Assembly: GCA_012934845.2 (NCBI GenBank) | Contig: WNNJ02001403.1 | Coordinates: 1 to 64,000 of the forward strand | Reading direction: 5' to 3' | DNA from: Pomphorhynchus laevis | Lineage: Eukaryota > Acanthocephala > Palaeacanthocephala > Echinorhynchida > Pomphorhynchidae | Length of the DNA: 64,000 bases | Shown here: piece by piece, positions 45,001-49,789 of the stretch | Numbering within the stretch: position 1 is the first letter of the stretch | Layout: every line of letters begins with the position of its first letter | The notes under the pieces: generated by a model | What the model saw: the letters and a program-made list of their open reading frames with translations, nothing else | Databases searched by the model: none | What the model was told of the DNA's origin: nothing | Position numbers and translations under genes: made by a program

Positions 45001-45881
45001 CATTACACATGACAAGTTCATATTTGCAATTTAAATTTAAACTTTATTGAAATTCTACTTACTTAATTCAAACGTACAATTATTATAAATATAAACTTAT
45101 TATTTATTGAATCATACTGAACTAAAGATAAAGGAGATTATTGTATATATTTAATACTTTGTTGCGTTCAAGTTTTAAAGATAGAGGCAATATTATTCGA
45201 AAATTGTAATAAATGTGTCCTGCTGATTATTTATTCCATTACTTTTATCACACATTAGAAATGAATCATTTAGATGGTTCCTTTTGACATATTATTTTAA
45301 CGATAATTTAAATTGTAATGCGTTGTCTTATTTTGATTAATGAATTGTTTGGATATTATATTGTTTCCTATTTTAATTATTAAGCAACACAAACTGGCTT
45401 GGCCTTTTCGAGAGCCTGTCAATCCGGTTCAATATCCCCACTATTATCAAATAATTACAAATCCTATGGGTACGTATCTCTCTATATATATTTGTTATTT
45501 CGCTAACTTGTAATTTTTGTTAATGATGCTTTAACTTCTTAAGCAATCACTGTGTTTATTTTTTTTGAAATCACAATAGATCTGTCCGGACTAAAGGATA
45601 ACGTCGACAAAGGCAAATATCATTCACTGTCTGAATTTGTTAACGATACGACCAAGATCTTCGACAACTGCAGAGTATTTAATAACGTAGACTCAATATT
45701 CTGGCAATGCGCTGATGGTTTGGAAAATTATTTTGTTGAACTGCTTAACAAGTTAAAGAGAAAGATAGTTGCCGAGCGTCATCGAAGAGAAAGCCGCGAT
45801 GTTTTAAGCGAATTAGCAGGTGAAAGTAGTAACAATGGTGGTGGGGCTAATAAGATTAAGCCCGATGAAGATGAACCTTGA
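18036..45881 (+). CDS. Nurf301: NURF301/BPTF-like chromatin reader (C-terminal PHD-PHD-bromodomain protein)
   Basis: Large subunit of the ISWI-type NURF remodeller, or a stand-alone C-terminal form of it; it reads histone marks in the nucleus. Exons: 35962-36078, 36151-36785, 36847-36938, 38044-39064, 40960-41185, 42672-42875, 42964-43069, 43142-43306, 43388-43577, 45385-45469, 45580-45881, all with GT/AG borders. The reading frame holds across every junction. With the candidate first exon (18036-18045) the total is 3153 bases, 1050 residues. Domain order: Gln/His-rich N-terminus, a Ser/Gln/His-rich middle, two PHD fingers, a bromodomain and a charged tail. The DDT and WAKZ parts of full-length BPTF are not in the window. 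Exons 35962 onward are well supported; the join to 18036 is inferred. A weak polyadenylation signal ATTAAA lies at 46078. Confidence 0.85.
18060..18590. other. AT-rich sequence (putative intron), nothing recognised
   Basis: No frame, repeat or structured motif recognised. Confidence 0.4.
18600..19085. repeat. Degenerate 165-bp tandem repeat, left part
   Basis: Units marked by CTCCGGATGATG-like words at 18618, 18784 and 18949 (spacing 165-166). Each contains GAGGAAATACT, ATCAGACAGACA, ATAGCAATCTGGGAG and GACATGTTTTTGAAATGAG. Units differ at many positions, so the array is old. Confidence 0.85.
19114..19480 (+). pseudogene. LINE reverse transcriptase fragment inside the 165-bp repeat
   Basis: One frame of about 120 codons with a single stop. 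It starts RGITLLSYTGKLFARIHELR and continues with LQEDQCGFRPGRGTTDQLF, WEFAQPVYMCFVDFEKAFDRV and LWEVLSEYGVP. This is RT blocks 1-3 with the first catalytic Asp. The wording is strikingly close to a LINE family abundant in fish and other animals ('EEQCGFRPGRGTTDQL..., EFAQPVYMCFVDLEKAFDRV'). The clade (RTE-like or another) is uncertain. Neither end of the element is present. Confidence 0.8.
19485..19855. repeat. Degenerate 165-bp tandem repeat, right part
   Basis: Continuation of the array at 18600-19085, with unit marks at 19517, 19681 and 19845 (spacing 164). The last unit is cut by the LINE-A fragment that follows. Confidence 0.85.
19850..20262 (-). pseudogene. LINE-A relative, RT fragment
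   Basis: Frame 19814-20257 has GATQASVLDPLLYSLLLGDLSS (altered PQGSVLGP block), IKQYANDILIYAQV (YADD changed to YAND) and LNPNKSKIMWILP. It parallels the LINE-A RT at 30730-31590 but is more diverged. Both ends of the element are missing. Confidence 0.75.
20264..20620 (-). mobile_element. Penelope-like copy c, 3'-UTR only
   Basis: Contains ATTTTTATGAATTGACTAAT, GAGGTCATTAGAAGGAATTGC and TTTCGCTCCCTATTCC, the 3'-UTR of the other copies, with part of the pseudoknot deleted. No RT is left. Confidence 0.65.
20621..21275. other. Intergenic sequence, nothing recognised
   Basis: No frame above 60 codons, no repeat recognised. Confidence 0.4.
21279..21331. repeat. Near-perfect 53-bp palindrome
   Basis: Arms of 26 bases (21279-21304 and 21306-21331) around a single central T; they begin ATTTCCAGGAACTATCA and differ at one position. 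It could be a miniature foldback element or a structured RNA hairpin; nothing nearby decides. Confidence 0.8.
21340..21985. other. Sequence upstream of a small ORF
   Basis: 21340-21700 is AT-rich without a motif. 21710-21980 is GC-richer and could be a 5'-UTR or part of an unknown gene; no splice pattern is convincing. Confidence 0.3.
21988..22155 (+). CDS. Small hydrophilic ORF, 55 codons, uncertain
   Basis: ATG in an AAAATG context, preceded by an in-frame stop, closed by TGA at 22153. The product is hydrophilic and rich in Lys, Asn and Gln (NIKQLQKHQQLSEKVD), with no membrane segment or known domain. The longer minus-strand frames over the same bases are probably its shadow. It sits between a GC-richer leader and a Penelope-like insertion at 22232, which may have removed the rest of a gene. 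I do not recognise it. Confidence 0.25.
   Translation: MKKPKSNENLVDQANIKQLQKHQQLSEKVDNNSDQGDNCKNGGSINQKRNELLRL
22232..23215 (-). mobile_element. Penelope-like copy d
   Basis: The 3' end is marked by GATCAGATAACTGAGGCTAC at 22232 (plus strand). The sense order is RT (23215 to 22585), structured 3'-UTR (about 22515 to 22415), AT tail. It is very close to copy a in the RT. The RT keeps the block LDKYILIILNNQNYLK before KVGTSIFRQVKGVPMGG, so it extends slightly further 5' than copy a. Confidence 0.75.
22585..23278 (-). pseudogene. Penelope-like RT of copy d
   Basis: Two overlapping frames: 22826-23278 with KGVPMGGNSSPIIADLFLSF and YMFRYIDDICVF, and 22585-22836 with KFTRNIFLHEHSCIPYNIKY. One small frame change near 22830 separates them. 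The catalytic IDD is present. The first 20 codons of the longer frame belong to the GC-rich sequence next door, not to the element. Confidence 0.75.
23216..23530. other. GC-rich island of coding-like sequence, not identified
   Basis: About half G/C against roughly 30% around it. The plus strand has a Ser/Thr-rich frame (DISTPSGTTTPEVATASGNA) running to a possible donor CCT|GTAAGA near 23370, and a possible acceptor TGATGTAG near 23433. The minus strand has a 77-codon frame. Neither resembles a protein I know. It may be a piece of a host gene cut off by the Penelope-like insertion, or the end of another element. Confidence 0.3.
23531..24384. other. AT-rich sequence, nothing recognised
   Basis: No frame, repeat or motif recognised. 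Confidence 0.4.
24385..24660 (-). mobile_element. Penelope-like copy e, 3' tail only
   Basis: GATCAGATAACTGATTCTAC at 24386 and the following AT-rich tail match the 3' ends of copies d and g; the structured part is missing. Confidence 0.6.
24680..26235 (+). mobile_element. LINE-A copy 2, 5'-truncated, about 1.55 kb
   Basis: Nearly the same sequence as the reverse complement of 30411-31960. Frames: 24688-24969 and 24821-25279 (SLDLSSAFDIVDHSILFHRL), 25056-25445 (ILGPTIFSLLGDLSS and MQYADDILIYAH), 25466-26146 (FLGFHFDNRLSLKPFVRDKV, RLDYCLSLFSNSP). It ends with the tail GTACGCATTTGCGACGTTAA and AATAAATTTG. Four or so frame breaks and a small loss at the VLGPILF block make it inactive. The near identity of the two copies points to recent activity. 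Confidence 0.9.
26240..26900. other. AT-rich sequence, nothing recognised
   Basis: Contains two similar phrases (AATTTCAACCCCTTGTTTTA near 26330 and GATTTCAACCCCTGTTTTAT near 26470) about 140 bases apart, which may be a decayed duplication. No gene is seen. Confidence 0.4.
26905..28275 (+). pseudogene. CR1/jockey-type LINE-B relative, RT and C-terminus
   Basis: 26925-27188: MERIVHDMIMNHLVESGQI, QQHGFRKGIYCLTNLL, MFLDFSRAFNRVPH. 27258-27542: TSGVPQGTVLGPLLVNIF and LAFADDLKVW. 27545-27830: decayed thumb (PHIEFAIQAS). 27950-28150: the C-terminal region. A stop at 27187, another near 27541 and a replaced patch near 27840-27870 make it inactive. The 5' half of the element is absent. Confidence 0.85.
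28350..29480 (-). pseudogene. Decayed CR1/jockey-type LINE fragment
   Basis: On the minus strand near 29160-29260 there is GVPQSTVLRTVHFSIYINDL followed by a changed ADD region (SMLMI*KFGS), and at 28878-29063 GLKINQLKCEAMTI, the post-YADD block. 28360-28850 holds decayed thumb sequence. Many breaks; an old copy. Confidence 0.6.
29481..29884. other. AT-rich sequence, nothing recognised
   Basis: A short direct duplication of GGGAATATAATCGATACGTT occurs at about 29452 and 29479. Otherwise no motif. Confidence 0.4.
29885..30400 (+). mobile_element. Penelope-like copy f, plus orientation
   Basis: RT end (CATAATACGTAAGGATATTGACTTC... about 29920-30010), then a 19-bp minisatellite, then the 3'-UTR: GTTGCAATTCGATAAAATAG, CAGTTCCTTTAGATGACCTC and CAATTCATAAAAATTGATTT. 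It resembles copy b more than copies a and d, so an older subfamily. Confidence 0.65.
30098..30205. repeat. 19-bp minisatellite, about 5 units
   Basis: Repeated AATAAACCACTTAAAGATT, with the last unit altered (ACTGAAAGGTT). It lies between the RT end and the structured 3'-UTR of Penelope-like copy f. Confidence 0.9.
30482..32440 (-). pseudogene. LINE-A ORF2, reverse transcriptase and C-terminus
   Basis: 31364-32440 (358 codons): linker, then SNRPNSLLPTLSKLFEGLVL, AAFRSNYSTEIACL and SLDLSSAFDIVDHSILLHRL. 30730-31590 (286 codons): DVPQGSVLGPILFSLLLGDL, MQYADDILIYTH, LNPDKSKIMWILP and FLGFHFDNRLS. 30482-30790: the C-terminal box (AAPLSWNHLPIHIR). Frame changes divide the three pieces. Catalytic residues are all present. 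Confidence 0.9.
32453..33388 (-). pseudogene. LINE-A ORF2, endonuclease domain
   Basis: 311 codons. FRLSLFNTRSILHKADMLLD, LCITESWH, GGIVAIARH, SFVLGDFNIRLD and GLSDHFLVTL are the successive boxes of an APE-like endonuclease (Asn, Glu, Asp/Asn, Ser-Asp-His). Together they mark a CR1/L2-group enzyme that nicks target DNA. All the catalytic boxes are present. The frame is lost at its end, just before the RT frame at 32440. Confidence 0.85.
33352..34674 (-). pseudogene. LINE-A ORF1
   Basis: Starts at the ATG at 34674 (Met-Pro-Lys-Lys-Ala-Arg-Ser), meets a stop within ten codons, then reads on in the same frame to the long 390-codon stretch at 33352-34524. The N-terminal part has a Cys/His cluster (EVGCDSKDCDVW...FTCGFCTS), like the PHD-type zinc module of some CR1 ORF1 proteins. 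The middle is a Ser/Thr/Pro-rich linker with two imperfect copies of a block ending in SHISDQPIQH. The C-terminal third (RCIIISNLKLSES..., RIFPDRSPSDIAQLNLAR) matches the RRM-like, RNA-binding part of CR1/L2 ORF1. Confidence 0.8.
34746..34910. other. AT-rich spacer
   Basis: No feature recognised. Confidence 0.4.
34911..35112. repeat. Foldback element, 88-bp inverted arms
   Basis: Arms 34911-34998 and 35025-35112, nearly perfect complements, around a 26-base loop. Each arm contains GGACTGCTAAGTACAGTCG with GAAATATC, that is a hairpin GACTG/CAGTC followed by GAAA. This looks like stem II plus the GAAA box of a hammerhead whose other core box has decayed to TTGAAAA. Could be two copies of a ribozyme-bearing element terminus facing each other. 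Confidence 0.8.
35115..35955. other. AT-rich sequence before the first mapped exon of the PHD/bromodomain gene
   Basis: Probably intron or 5'-flank; no frame or repeat recognised. Confidence 0.4.
35962..36078 (+). CDS. Nurf301: NURF301-like exon, 39 codons
   Basis: Flanked by TTTGGCTTTAG and GTAATT. Two frames are open; the one that joins the next exon reads SNIYKKDAQIASKYVSKEE and enters with two bases of a codon completed upstream. The other frame reads KKMLKLHQNMSARKKRVL but does not join. No domain is known for it. Confidence 0.6.
36151..36785 (+). CDS. Nurf301: NURF301-like exon with Gln/His heptad repeats
   Basis: 211 codons between TATTTCTAG and GTGAGA. After ILIPATQNTYKSDFDDDILF it is built of about twenty seven-residue units of the type GQQHSHH, GQQAVQQ, GQQASQQ (36300-36730). 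Low complexity, likely disordered and prion-like; such Gln-rich stretches in chromatin factors often mediate weak self-association, but no function can be read from the sequence. Antisense frames over it (with VDHGVNVVDPA) are shadows of the 21-bp repeat. Confidence 0.75.
36300..36730. repeat. 21-bp coding minisatellite
   Basis: About twenty imperfect copies of a 21-bp unit containing GGTCAACAA, in frame with the gene. Units GQQHSHH and GQQAVQQ recur identically at the protein level, which suggests recent unequal exchange; length variation between individuals is likely. Confidence 0.85.
36847..36938 (+). CDS. Nurf301: NURF301-like exon, basic start
   Basis: Between GTCGTTTTAG and GTAAGTA. 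Reads RKRTHSFNIIDDSSPTMLL and ends in a split Thr codon completed by the exon at 38044. No known domain. Confidence 0.7.
36939..38043. other. Intron, AT-rich
   Basis: 1.1-kb intron between consensus splice sites; I see no element in it. Confidence 0.6.
38044..39064 (+). CDS. Nurf301: NURF301-like large exon, His/Gln/Ser-rich
   Basis: Preceded by TTGTTTTGTAG, followed by GTATTT. 340 codons. The start includes TEYDRLAKLATTYTLRNPLQ. The middle is rich in His, Gln and Arg (DHHQQRHQYNRHHRNRQD). The last third (TASEVRIRAVRAYNARARQI through KVRSIRLRMGNS) is predicted to be helical and basic, perhaps a nucleosome- or partner-binding segment. No domain is recognised. Confidence 0.85.
39065..40959. 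other. Intron, AT-rich
   Basis: 1.9-kb intron. Around 39540-39640 there are internal repeats of TTTCAATCTTAAT. No gene or mobile element recognised. Confidence 0.6.
40960..41185 (+). CDS. Nurf301: NURF301-like exon, basic linker
   Basis: Between TATTTTTTAG and GTAAAT. Frame KRHRKLRAVSKEGKTNCYTI then IEITKVDESSGTS. Basic sequence upstream of the PHD fingers, where BPTF proteins also carry a basic stretch that may be a nuclear localisation signal. Confidence 0.75.
41186..42671. other. Intron containing Penelope-like copy g
   Basis: 1.5-kb intron; the mobile element lies at 41872-42300. 42440-42475 repeats TCAGATAACTGAGTCAGATA, a tandem of the Penelope-like terminal word. Confidence 0.6.
41872..42300 (-). 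mobile_element. Penelope-like copy g, 3'-UTR
   Basis: Starts at ATCAGATAACTGAGTCTACG. The pseudoknot is well kept: CTGCTATG pairs with CATGGCAG (one G.U pair) and GGCCCC with GGGGCC. Only a stub of the coding part follows (ACCCAACCATATAAATTTTC). It inserted into the intron antisense to the host gene. Confidence 0.75.
42672..42875 (+). CDS. Nurf301: NURF301-like exon, acidic linker
   Basis: Between CCGCATTTAG and GTATGT. Reads GEHTLAEGQTTTFRKRTYSE then the acidic SDEDADNDNENDHDY. No domain; a charged linker before the PHD fingers. Confidence 0.8.
42964..43577 (+). CDS. Nurf301: NURF301-like exons coding two PHD fingers
   Basis: Three exons: 42964-43069, 43142-43306, 43388-43577. First finger: CPC...CNTC...HGIC...CAKC, a complete C4HC3 set. 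Second finger: YCIC...CDSC...HGSC...CDKC, with Tyr in YCIC, Tyr in PYDEE, Tyr in FYVGC and Trp in QNWFHG. These match the aromatic cage with which the BPTF PHD finger holds trimethyl-lysine 4 of histone H3. After the fingers a helix (VKLTVKQTKLISKLVKDLK) leads towards the bromodomain, as in BPTF. The introns here are short (72 and 81 bases), while the one to the bromodomain is 1.8 kb. Confidence 0.95.
43578..45384. other. Intron containing Penelope-like copy h
   Basis: 1.8-kb AT-rich intron. A 68-codon frame at 43972-44178 has no support. The mobile element tail is at 44477-44660. Confidence 0.6.
44477..44660 (-). mobile_element. Penelope-like copy h, 3' tail, decayed
   Basis: ATCAGTTAACTGAGAGTATA at 44478, then the AT-rich tail and ATACGATGTATCAGAATTAA; the structured part is missing. 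Confidence 0.55.
45385..45881 (+). CDS. Nurf301: NURF301-like exons coding the bromodomain and C-terminus
   Basis: Exons 45385-45469 and 45580-45881. HKLAWPFREPVNPVQYPHYY gives the WPF shelf and the ZA loop; PMDLSGLKDNVDKGKY and TKIFDNCRVFNNVDS give the rest of the fold. The Asn of the VFN motif is where the acetyl-lysine-binding Asn of BPTF sits, so binding should be intact. After the domain comes a basic helix (LNKLKRKIVAERHRRESRD) and a polar tail of about 35 residues ending in DEDEP, longer than in most BPTF proteins, which end near the bromodomain. Confidence 0.95.
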
Positions 45882-47560
45882 AAACGAGCTTAGCATTGTT
45901 GGCCCAGGCGGTTAGTTGACGGCTTTGGTTTACAATGTATTAATGACGGTGGTTGGCATACCAACTGTATATTTTTAATTAATGTCTGTGATTAGTTTTT
46001 CTCTGTCAAAAATTTGCGTGTTCCATGACAGTTAATAATATCGATGTATCTATTCTCTGTGAAATGTTCTGGCTCAATTAAATAATAATAACTACTGTGA
46101 AACTCTAAAATATTTTTGTGTTCTCCGCTCTATACATATTGGTGATACTAAAAATTGAACTGGCATTTGTCATTCATTTGCCTGTTGCTTGGCAACATCA
46201 TATTTTTATAAGTCCAGTTACCTGACTTTTTGCATTCCGTAATTTTATATAAAGTCCATGAGGGAGGGTATTAAGCAAAAATCAAAGATTTTTTCTTCTC
46301 TATCGAACCGTTCGTTGTAAATGTTGTAAATTATATTTTCTATAAATTAAAATCAACGGGGATTTCGTAAAGCACATTTTATAGAATGAAACATTCGTTA
46401 TATTCGTTCATTCACTTCATTTATTGATCTCGTTATTTATTGCTAATGATAATCTACAATTTTGAACATTTCAAGTTATTTCTCTGAATTCATTCATTAA
46501 CAGACGGTTCTATCCAATCCTGTTTGTGAAATGATAAGCAATTTTGGGTACAACATCTTACGGCCATGCGATATCTGTCTGCTAGCAGCATTACAGCTCT
46601 TTAAAAAACTAATTTCAAATAAAAAATATCATGTAAAATGCATATTTATAAAATTAACCTGGGGATTATTCAAGCTAGATGTAATCTTTGATTAAACGTT
46701 TGCATGATGCATAAATATTATTATACATTTTGATTTAGAGATATTACATTAAAGGTATAAGCTAGTATTTTATTTTGTATTTGAATGCATATTTGTAGCA
46801 TGTTTGGTGAAAAAGGCCGAAATCATATAGCACGACAGTTTTCACAATTAAAAACCTAGGATATGCATCCTATTACAAAAGTGTGACTATAGATAGATAT
46901 ATTAATTTATTATAACGTATATATGCAGCAGCGTTGTTGATTTTTCTCTGTGACCGTTGCTGAACATAGGCTGAATTCCGATATCACCGAATTTCCTTCA
47001 TCATTTCTGAAGAGGAACTGTCGTGTGATGCGCTAAATAGTTTTAAATCTATTTTATAAAAACATTTGTAAATAATGTTTTAATTCAATTGCTTTTCTAT
47101 AACAAAATAATATCAAATTTGAAATATAATATTTCAAATTTGATGTAGTATGGGAATCGTATGAGACTTTGCAGTTTCTGATGTGAAATTGAACCAGTTT
47201 TAGCAGAGGTTATACGTGGTTTTAAGATGAAATGTACCGATTTGAAAGGTTGAACATTTAATTTTTGTAGACTTTTAATTTTAGCGCCTTTTTCAAACAC
47301 CAAATTATAAACTATTAAGTCTGTAAATCAAAAAATTTACAAGTTTTGATTGTAAATGCGTATTTTAGCACAAGGAAGCAAAGTCGATACGGGTAACTTG
47401 ATCTAACTTTATTTAACAGAATTTTTATAATAAAAATACCGATTTGTTTTTTGCTATGCTATAACGGTATAATGCAGGCTTAAAATATGGGCATGTACAT
47501 ATATTATTTACACAATAGCCTTGGCCACAGGCAAATAAAACCCTACTCAAAAATAATATT
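45882..47560. other. 3' flank of the NURF301-like gene
   Basis: 3'-UTR with a possible ATTAAA signal at 46078, then AT-rich intergenic sequence. A frame at 47097-47303 has no support. No mobile element recognised. Confidence 0.5.
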
Positions 47561-47561
47561 T

Positions 47562-48500
47562 ATCAAATCAGCTAACTGAGTCTACGTATTTAATATAATT
47601 ATTAAATAAACAAAACTTTATAATAATGCTTAATTAAAATTTAATAATTAAATAATTAAACAAATAATACACGATATCGGCATTTTTGCCTTCAACTGTC
47701 TTTCTTCTATCTACAAACGTCTCTCCAATCTCCATCTCGTTCCAAACCTCGACAAGTCCAAAATAATGTGAATCCTCCCCCGTAAATCAAACATATCTCC
47801 TCCCATTGTATATTTCGCCTCATCGATCATCCCCATAGTCCACAATCTCACTTTCTTAGGCTTCCATTTCGAAGATCACCTTTCCCTTAAACACTTCGTC
47901 CGCGACAAGGTCCGTTCGTCTAACTTAATTCACCGTGACATCCTCCGTATCCGCCCCCTTATCGACTTTTGTTCTTGAATGTCTCTTCTTTCATCGCTTC
48001 TTGTGTCACCTCTCTCTATCGCTGCGTTCCCATAATTCCCTCTTACTACACGTTCCCAACTACTCCCACAACTACGGTCTCCGATCCTTCCTCGTCGCCG
48101 CCTCACTCGCCTGGAATCAACTCCCTCTCGACGTTCGCCGTGCTCCCTCCTTTATCACATTCAAACACCTTCGTTCACACCTTCTCGACACATGATTTAC
48201 ATTTTTGTTTTGTTGTGGTCATGTTAGCGTGCGCTGGCCCGCATTTGCCACGTTAAAATAAATCTTTTTTTATAAGATTTTTTATAATTTAAATCAAGTT
48301 AAAATAAAAAATGAAATTTAAAATAAACGCCATTTTTATGAATTGACTAATAAATAACAGACGTTTTATCAGAATAAGGATTAGAGGTCATAAGGAGGAA
48401 CTGCTATGCTATCAGGTTTCGGTCCCTAACTCCTCTACCCAACATAGCAGCGGGGCCAAATACGTGTTAAGGACGTATTTCTACTGATTAAATTTGATTA
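47562..48500 (-). mobile_element. Penelope-like copy i, split by a LINE tail
   Basis: Starts with ATCAGCTAACTGAGTCTACG, matching copy a. The tail is interrupted at about 47676 and resumes at about 48273 with ATTTTTTATAATTTAAATCA, which directly follows the same place in copy a. The structured part (48390-48490) has CTGCTATG/CATAGCAG, GGTCCC/GGGGCC with one wobble pair, and AAATACGT/ACGTATTT. No RT is left. Confidence 0.75.
47676..48272 (+). mobile_element. LINE-A relative, 3' end, inserted in Penelope-like copy i
   Basis: About 0.6 kb. Plus-strand pieces match the LINE-A RT end: CGACAAGTCCAAAATAATGT (NPDKSKIM region), LGFHFEDHLSLKHFV and, at 47935-48195, a frame with SLAWNQLPLDVRRAP. It ends in GCGTGCGCTGGCCCGCATTT and AAAATAAATC, the tail of the subfamily at 12905-13795. 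Young enough to show the insertion cleanly, but 5'-truncated. Confidence 0.8.
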
Positions 48501-48740
48501 CATAGTATCTTATTCTAAATGATTAAATTTCAAATACTATAATGTTGTATTATTGCCAATGCATAAATTCAAAAATCAAGATTTGTTTTACATAAAATAT
48601 TTTTGAATGAAACATAGTCCGCTCATTTCATTATTAATATAAAGATTATAATTGTAATTCAAATTGTAAATGTCGACTATAAATCGAAAATACATAAATA
48701 TGATAATTCTGAGCTATATATTGATATATCTACTGACGGC
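48501..48740. other. AT-rich spacer
   Basis: Nothing recognised. Confidence 0.4.
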
Positions 48741-48741
48741 T

Positions 48742-49160
48742 TCACAAATAATTTATACGGGCATCAATTTCATTAAATAAACTGTTGAATCGCAAGTGTT
48801 TTTTGGGAGGGTCACATATTGCTAAAGCCTGTTTTAGCAATATGTGACCTTGTTTCATAGCAATATGTTTCATTGTTTTACCACGTTTTCGCTCACGAGA
48901 GACACAACTAATCCGTTGATTAAATATATTACTACCAAAATAGCGTTCCGGTTTCTTTGTATCATGTGTTTTATGAGAAATTCCATACTTGTCACCTCGA
49001 TGTTGTGAAGGAACACTAGGTGATTTTCCAGACTGTTTTTTTTACAGGGAATACTATTGCTTGAACCTTTAGGGGTAACTCTTATGACATCACGAGCGTC
49101 GATAGAACGAAACTGTCCACTTATTGACAGAATGAAAAATACAGCTAAAAACAAATGCAT
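48742..49160 (-). CDS. Small secreted protein, single exon, with a frame slip in an A8 run
   Basis: ATG at 49160. The first 22 residues (MHLFLAVFFILSISGQFRSI) are a clear signal peptide: short polar start, hydrophobic core, likely cleavage after DA. The initial frame continues RDVIRVTPKGSSNSIPCKK and ends at 48870. At the A8 run (about 49035-49042) another frame takes over that is more protein-like: SGKSPSVPSQHRGDKYGISH, then YFGSNIFNQRISCVSRERKR, with a stop at 48742. One extra A would join them, giving a secreted basic protein of about 139 residues. Either a base is missing in the sequence or the gene is newly broken. I do not recognise the family. Confidence 0.45.
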
Positions 49161-49366
49161 TGTTTTAATATTAAATATCGAATATATTGACTTTATTTAT
49201 TTTTTTAATTTAAATTCCTCGTAAAATAAATAGCGATAAATATAAATCGTAATTCTTTACAATTCTAAAGCAAGATATTAATAAAACACAAATTTATTTT
49301 TATATTGTTCCTTTTATTATCTATGTTTTTACGGAAAAGTTCATATACGACAAAAACCTAATTTTA

Positions 49367-49788
49367 AGCCTACCAGGCACAACTACTGGTTACGCAAAGG
49401 CCCAAAATTCGGGCATCGAACTAACCTCGCCGAAGACGATATATGCGCTATATGTTTACTACCTATTCTGAAGACAACGAGTCAACGATGCATGCTACTA
49501 AACAAATGCAATCATTACTTCTGCCTTCATTGTCTTGAGTATTGGATAGACAGTAGAATAAATGCTGATCCGGTAAAGGAAATATCTTGTCCGATATGTA
49601 GGTGCCCGTCTGAATATGCTGTTCCTTCGGATTTTGCTCTAAAAGACGTAGAGCGACTATACTATATACACGAATATATGGCACAGCATCAAAAATTATA
49701 CGCATATTGGCCACAAGTGGTGCCAATGAACTGGGATGAATCAGCTTATTATTTTTTACTCTATGATTACATTATCATTGATATTTAA
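49367..49788 (+). CDS. RING-finger protein, C-terminal exon
   Basis: Probably an E3 ubiquitin ligase. The RING is complete: CAIC (49450s), then CNHYFCLHC, then CPIC after a 20-residue spacer, so a C3HC4 pattern with Cys-x-His-x2-Cys-x2-Cys in the middle. It is followed by DFALKDVERLYYIHEYMAQH and a Tyr-rich end (stop 49786). The ATG at 49492 lies inside the domain and cannot be the start. The frame is open upstream to a possible acceptor TAATTTTAAG ending at 49366, with KPTRHNYWLRKGPKFGHRT before the RING. So this is either the last exon of a gene or a gene that has lost its start. It diverges from the secreted-protein gene next door. Confidence 0.65.
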
Positions 49789-49789
49789 T

